Shown: piece by piece, positions 59,161 to 64,000 of the stretch
How the letters are laid out: every line of letters starts with the position of its first letter
How positions within the stretch are numbered: position 1 is the first letter of the stretch
Source: Planotetraspora phitsanulokensis
Lineage (GTDB): Bacteria > Actinomycetota > Actinomycetes > Streptosporangiales > Streptosporangiaceae
Length of the DNA: 64,000 nucleotides
Assembly (NCBI RefSeq): GCF_016863295.1
Contig: NZ_BOOP01000009.1
Coordinates: 310,001 to 374,000 of the forward strand
Direction: 5' to 3'
The notes under the pieces: generated by a model
Seen by the model: the letters and a program-made list of their open reading frames with translations, nothing else
Database searches by the model: none
Told to the model about the DNA's origin: nothing
Made by a program: the position numbers and the translations under genes

Positions 59161-60179
59161 GCGCGCGCTCCGGCCGGTTTCCTGTTGACCACGAGGGCCG
59201 CCAGAAGGTTGATGGCGAAGGTGACGAGGAAGAGGGCGAGACCGGCGGCCATGAGGGCGCTGAGTCCCAACTCCTGGGCGTCCCGGAACTCGATGGCGAT
59301 GCCGCTGGCCACCGTGATGCCGCCGTTCTCGAGGATGCGGGGCTTGATCTCGAAGGCGATGGACAGGATGAGCGTCGCGGCGAGCGTCTCTCCGAGCGCA
59401 CGGCCGAGCCCCAGCATCGAGCCGCCGACGATGCCGCTGCGGCCGAAGGGGAGGATGACCGAGGAGATCATCCCCCAGCGGGTGCCGCCGAGGGCCAGCG
59501 CCCCCTCGCACTCGTGCCGCGGGGCCTGGGCGAGCACCTCGCGGATGATCGACGTGGTGATCGGGATGGCCATGCACGCGATGATCAGGCCGGCGTTGAA
59601 CAGGGACCCGCCCGTGGCCGAGGCCTCCGCCAGCGGCAACCAGCCGTGGAACTGGGCCACCGCCCAGTCCTCGAGGGGCGCGAGCAGCGGCACGAGGAAG
59701 AACAGGCCCCAGATCGCGAAGATCAGGCTGGGGATGGCCGCCATCAGGTCGACGAGGGACGTGAGGCTCCTGCGAACGGCCCTCGGCGCGTACTCGTTGA
59801 TGAACAGCGCCGTGCACACCGCGATCGGCACGGTGATCAGCATGGCCACGGCCGCGCTGACGAACGTGCCGAACATCATCGCGGCGACGCCGAACTTCGG
59901 CGGTTCGCCGTCGGGGCCCCAGGTCAGCGTGGTGAGGAAGGACAATCCCGACGTCTTGAGCGCCGGCCACGCCCCGTTCAGAAGGAACAGTCCGATCAGA
60001 GTGATCAGCACCAGCGTCGTCCCGGCACCCGCAGCCACGAAAGCGCGGTAGAAGCGGTCGGCGTCGGTGAGGCGGGCTTCGAGCTTGCGTGGCTCCTCGG
60101 CGCGCGGCCCGGCCTCGGGCACGTCACTCGTGACCGACCCCTCGGGGCCAGTTGTCCGCACGTTCGTTCCCCTCGTCAT
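59157..60179 (-). CDS. pstC: Phosphate-type ABC permease, first gene of the operon
   Basis: 340 residues, six membrane helices: TTLVLITLIGLFLLNGAWPAL, PPKFGVAAMMFGTFVSAAVAMLITVPIAV, the PstC core LVDLMAAIPSLIFAIWGLFFLVPLL, the EAA loop HECEGALALGGTRWGMISSVILPFGRSGI and LGRALGETLAATLIL. A cytosolic tail of about 40 residues precedes helix 1. It heads an operon pstC-pstA-pstB-PstS-like and probably the four-repeat and methyltransferase genes. Divergent from the second PstS-like gene. Confidence 0.93.
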   Translation of the reverse strand: MTRGTNVRTTGPEGSVTSDVPEAGPRAEEPRKLEARLTDADRFYRAFVAAGAGTTLVLITLIGLFLLNGAWPALKTSGLSFLTTLTWGPDGEPPKFGVAAMMFGTFVSAAVAMLITVPIAVCTALFINEYAPRAVRRSLTSLVDLMAAIPSLIFAIWGLFFLVPLLAPLEDWAVAQFHGWLPLAEASATGGSLFNAGLIIACMAIPITTSIIREVLAQAPRHECEGALALGGTRWGMISSVILPFGRSGIVGGSMLGLGRALGETLAATLILSIAFEIKPRILENGGITVASGIAIEFRDAQELGLSALMAAGLALFLVTFAINLLAALVVNRKPAGARA

Positions 60180-60503
60180 CGGGTGGAGTTTCGTCAGCGG
60201 GTTCCCACGGCGTCGGTCTGTCCCGAGCTTTTCCGAGGTCCGCGGTAAGTGTCGGGCGAGGCCAATGGCTGACGCGCGAATGGCGCGTTAACGGCCGCGG
60301 ACGGATACCCGACAGCTTCCCCTCGGCATTCGGGTCCAATTTCACCTCATTTCCAGTGCGCGAATCGTGGATGAACGCAGTAGGACGACGCCTCGACGAA
60401 TAACGGCGGCCCTTGTCCGGGGGGAGTTCGTGGCGCTTCCCTGTATTCGGGCTACGCGCGCGAGTACGCCGGGTCCTGGTTCAGGAAATTTGGGAGTGCG
60501 GAC
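60180..60503. promoter_or_regulatory. 324-bp divergent promoter region for the two Pst-like operons
   Basis: No gene is seen here. The region separates pstC (minus) from the tethered PstS-like gene (plus) and should hold both promoters. A stretch TTTCACCTCATTTCC near 60342-60356 resembles a poor pair of PHO-box repeats (GTTCACC-type) but is not convincing. A weak repeat CGCGC...GCGCG surrounds 60280. Confidence 0.45.
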
Positions 60504-62953
<2,450 letters not shown>

Positions 62954-62957
<4 letters not shown>

Positions 62958-64000
62958 CTCCTTCGGACACCGCGGCCGCGGCAGGAGACTCCGGGCAGGA
63001 GACGGTCTCCGCCGCCCTGGAGCTGGCGCAGCAGGCCGTCAAACGACTGGAGGAGTCGGTCGCCCGGGTGGCCGGCGCCAGGGGCGGGGCCGAGCACGCC
63101 AGCGCGCTCGTCCTGGCCGGATCGGCGTCGGTGCTGCTCGGTCAGGTCGAGCTCACCGTCGCAGGAGGCGACACGGCGGCCCGCGGCGCCGCCGCCGCCC
63201 TGCGCTCTCGTTACGACGACGCCCTTCTCCGGCTGGGAGCGGTTCCGCCTCCGATGCCGGCCTCGCCTGTCGCGGGATGGGCGCAGATCGGACCGACCCA
63301 GTGGGTTCCGGTGAACACACCGCAGCCCGGTGCCATGCCCCCTCATGCCGCGCCCCCCTACGCAATGCCCCCCTACCCCCTGCCACCCGGCGCCCTGCCG
63401 CCGGGCACCGTCCCCGGCCACCCGGCGCCGCCGGCCCATGCCGTACCGCCCGGTTATCCGGTGCCACCGGGCCATCCGCTGCCGCCGGGCTTCGCCCTGC
63501 CTCCCGGGTATCCCCCGCCGCCCGGCTATCCGGGCCCCGGGCCGCACCCGATCTACCTCGTGCCGCCGGCCGGAATGCCGGTCGGCGTGGGATTCCCCGG
63601 CTATCCGCCCAGGCGGAGGACGCTGAGAGAGGTCGTCGCCGGCCTTCCTTCCGAGGTCCGTGTGCTTGGAAGGCTAGCCGTCAACGCCCTCACCGTCATG
63701 GGGGCCCTGCTCGTCGCCTTCTCGCTCTACGCGTCGTGGTTCGGCCATCTGGCGTACGAGCGCAATCAGCGGATCATGGTCGACCGCCTCAACGAGGACT
63801 TCAAGGTCGCCGCCGCGATCGCCGCCGCCCCCGTCGCCGGAGACAAGGATCTCGCGGCGCTGCCGCCGCGCGGCGAACCGGTCGCGCTGCTGGAGATCCC
63901 CAAGATCAGCGTGCGCGAGGCCGTGGTCCAGGGCACGGGAACGGCGGAGCTGAGGGAGGCCGTCGGACACTACCGGCCGTCGCCCATGCCGGGTCAGATC
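62954..64000 (+). CDS. Sortase-family protein with Pro-rich region, cut by the window edge
   Basis: The 349 residues visible are: an Ala-rich helical start (about 10-80), a long Pro/Gly/Tyr/His-rich region (about 95-215, PPGYP-type repeats), one membrane helix (NALTVMGALLVAFSLYASWF) and the beginning of a sortase domain: PVALLEIPKISVREAVVQGTG and LREAVGHYRPSPMPGQ, as in class D/E sortases. The catalytic His, Cys and Arg lie beyond the window. It overlaps the PstS-like gene by 4 bp (ATGA), so they share an operon. A sortase would attach surface proteins to the wall. Confidence 0.75.

Noticed and set aside
60342-60356. Possible PHO box in the divergent pst promoter region
   Set aside because: TTTCACCTCATTTCC lacks the second GTTCACC-type repeat at the proper 11-bp spacing, so PhoP control cannot be supported from sequence.

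Overview
This 64-kb window is GC-rich throughout, with many GTG and a few TTG starts, ATGA/GTGA stop-start overlaps, secreted proteins with Pro/Ser/Gly-rich linkers, Roadblock/LC7 proteins, RsbW-like ATPases and many MarR, TetR and HxlR regulators. This fits the chromosome of a filamentous actinomycete. The gene set suggests the Streptosporangiales (Nonomuraea- or Streptosporangium-like), but no marker gene proves the genus. No insertion sequence, complete prophage, CRISPR array or large biosynthetic gene cluster is visible.

Layout. 1-0.4 kb: end of a DUF523 gene. 0.7-2.7 kb: three Roadblock/LC7 proteins and one DUF4388 protein in an operon without the GTPase usually found beside them. 3.1-6.6 kb: a membrane redox module made of a degenerate M23-peptidase-like exported protein, a four-histidine ferric-reductase-type membrane protein and a NuoF-ferredoxin fusion. 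6.7-24.9 kb: stress and housekeeping genes, including an MFS pump with its MarR regulator, a shortened ModA, a Dps-like protein, CapA, a phospholipase-C-type enzyme, TenA, an RsbW-like ATPase behind a perfect CebR-type operator, an anchored VHL-beta-domain protein and a large AAA-ATPase regulator.

24.9-31.8 kb is an accessory stretch of small, poorly conserved genes: lipoproteins, small membrane proteins and a SMI1/KNR4 immunity-like pair. Part of it is visibly AT-richer. It holds a 30-bp stretch resembling the 3' end of RNase P RNA and a 23-bp direct repeat, both compatible with past integration. 31.8-38.6 kb: DrrAB-type drug efflux, a quinone reductase/HxlR pair, and a lactonase-MarR operon with a legible operator-containing promoter, followed by tRNA-Lys(CUU).

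38.6-47.7 kb: a MoxR/CoxE-type pair, a NERD protein, and a TetR regulator whose operator is repeated upstream of a four-gene acyl-CoA dehydrogenase/phosphotransferase operon. This makes a small fatty-acid or sterol side-chain catabolism regulon likely. A TetR/FAD-monooxygenase pair with a 38-bp palindrome follows.

48.9-64 kb is a cell-surface region. It has an exported putative glycosidase, an acyltransferase, a methyltransferase, an exported four-repeat protein with a deacetylase-like end, and a Pst-type ABC transporter whose binding protein is membrane-tethered through a Gly/Asn linker. Divergent from these are a second tethered PstS-like protein with a neocarzinostatin-like domain and a 31-glycine tract, and a sortase-family protein. 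This block is the best candidate in the window for an undescribed system: an envelope-tethered Pst-like apparatus linked to surface-polymer modification.
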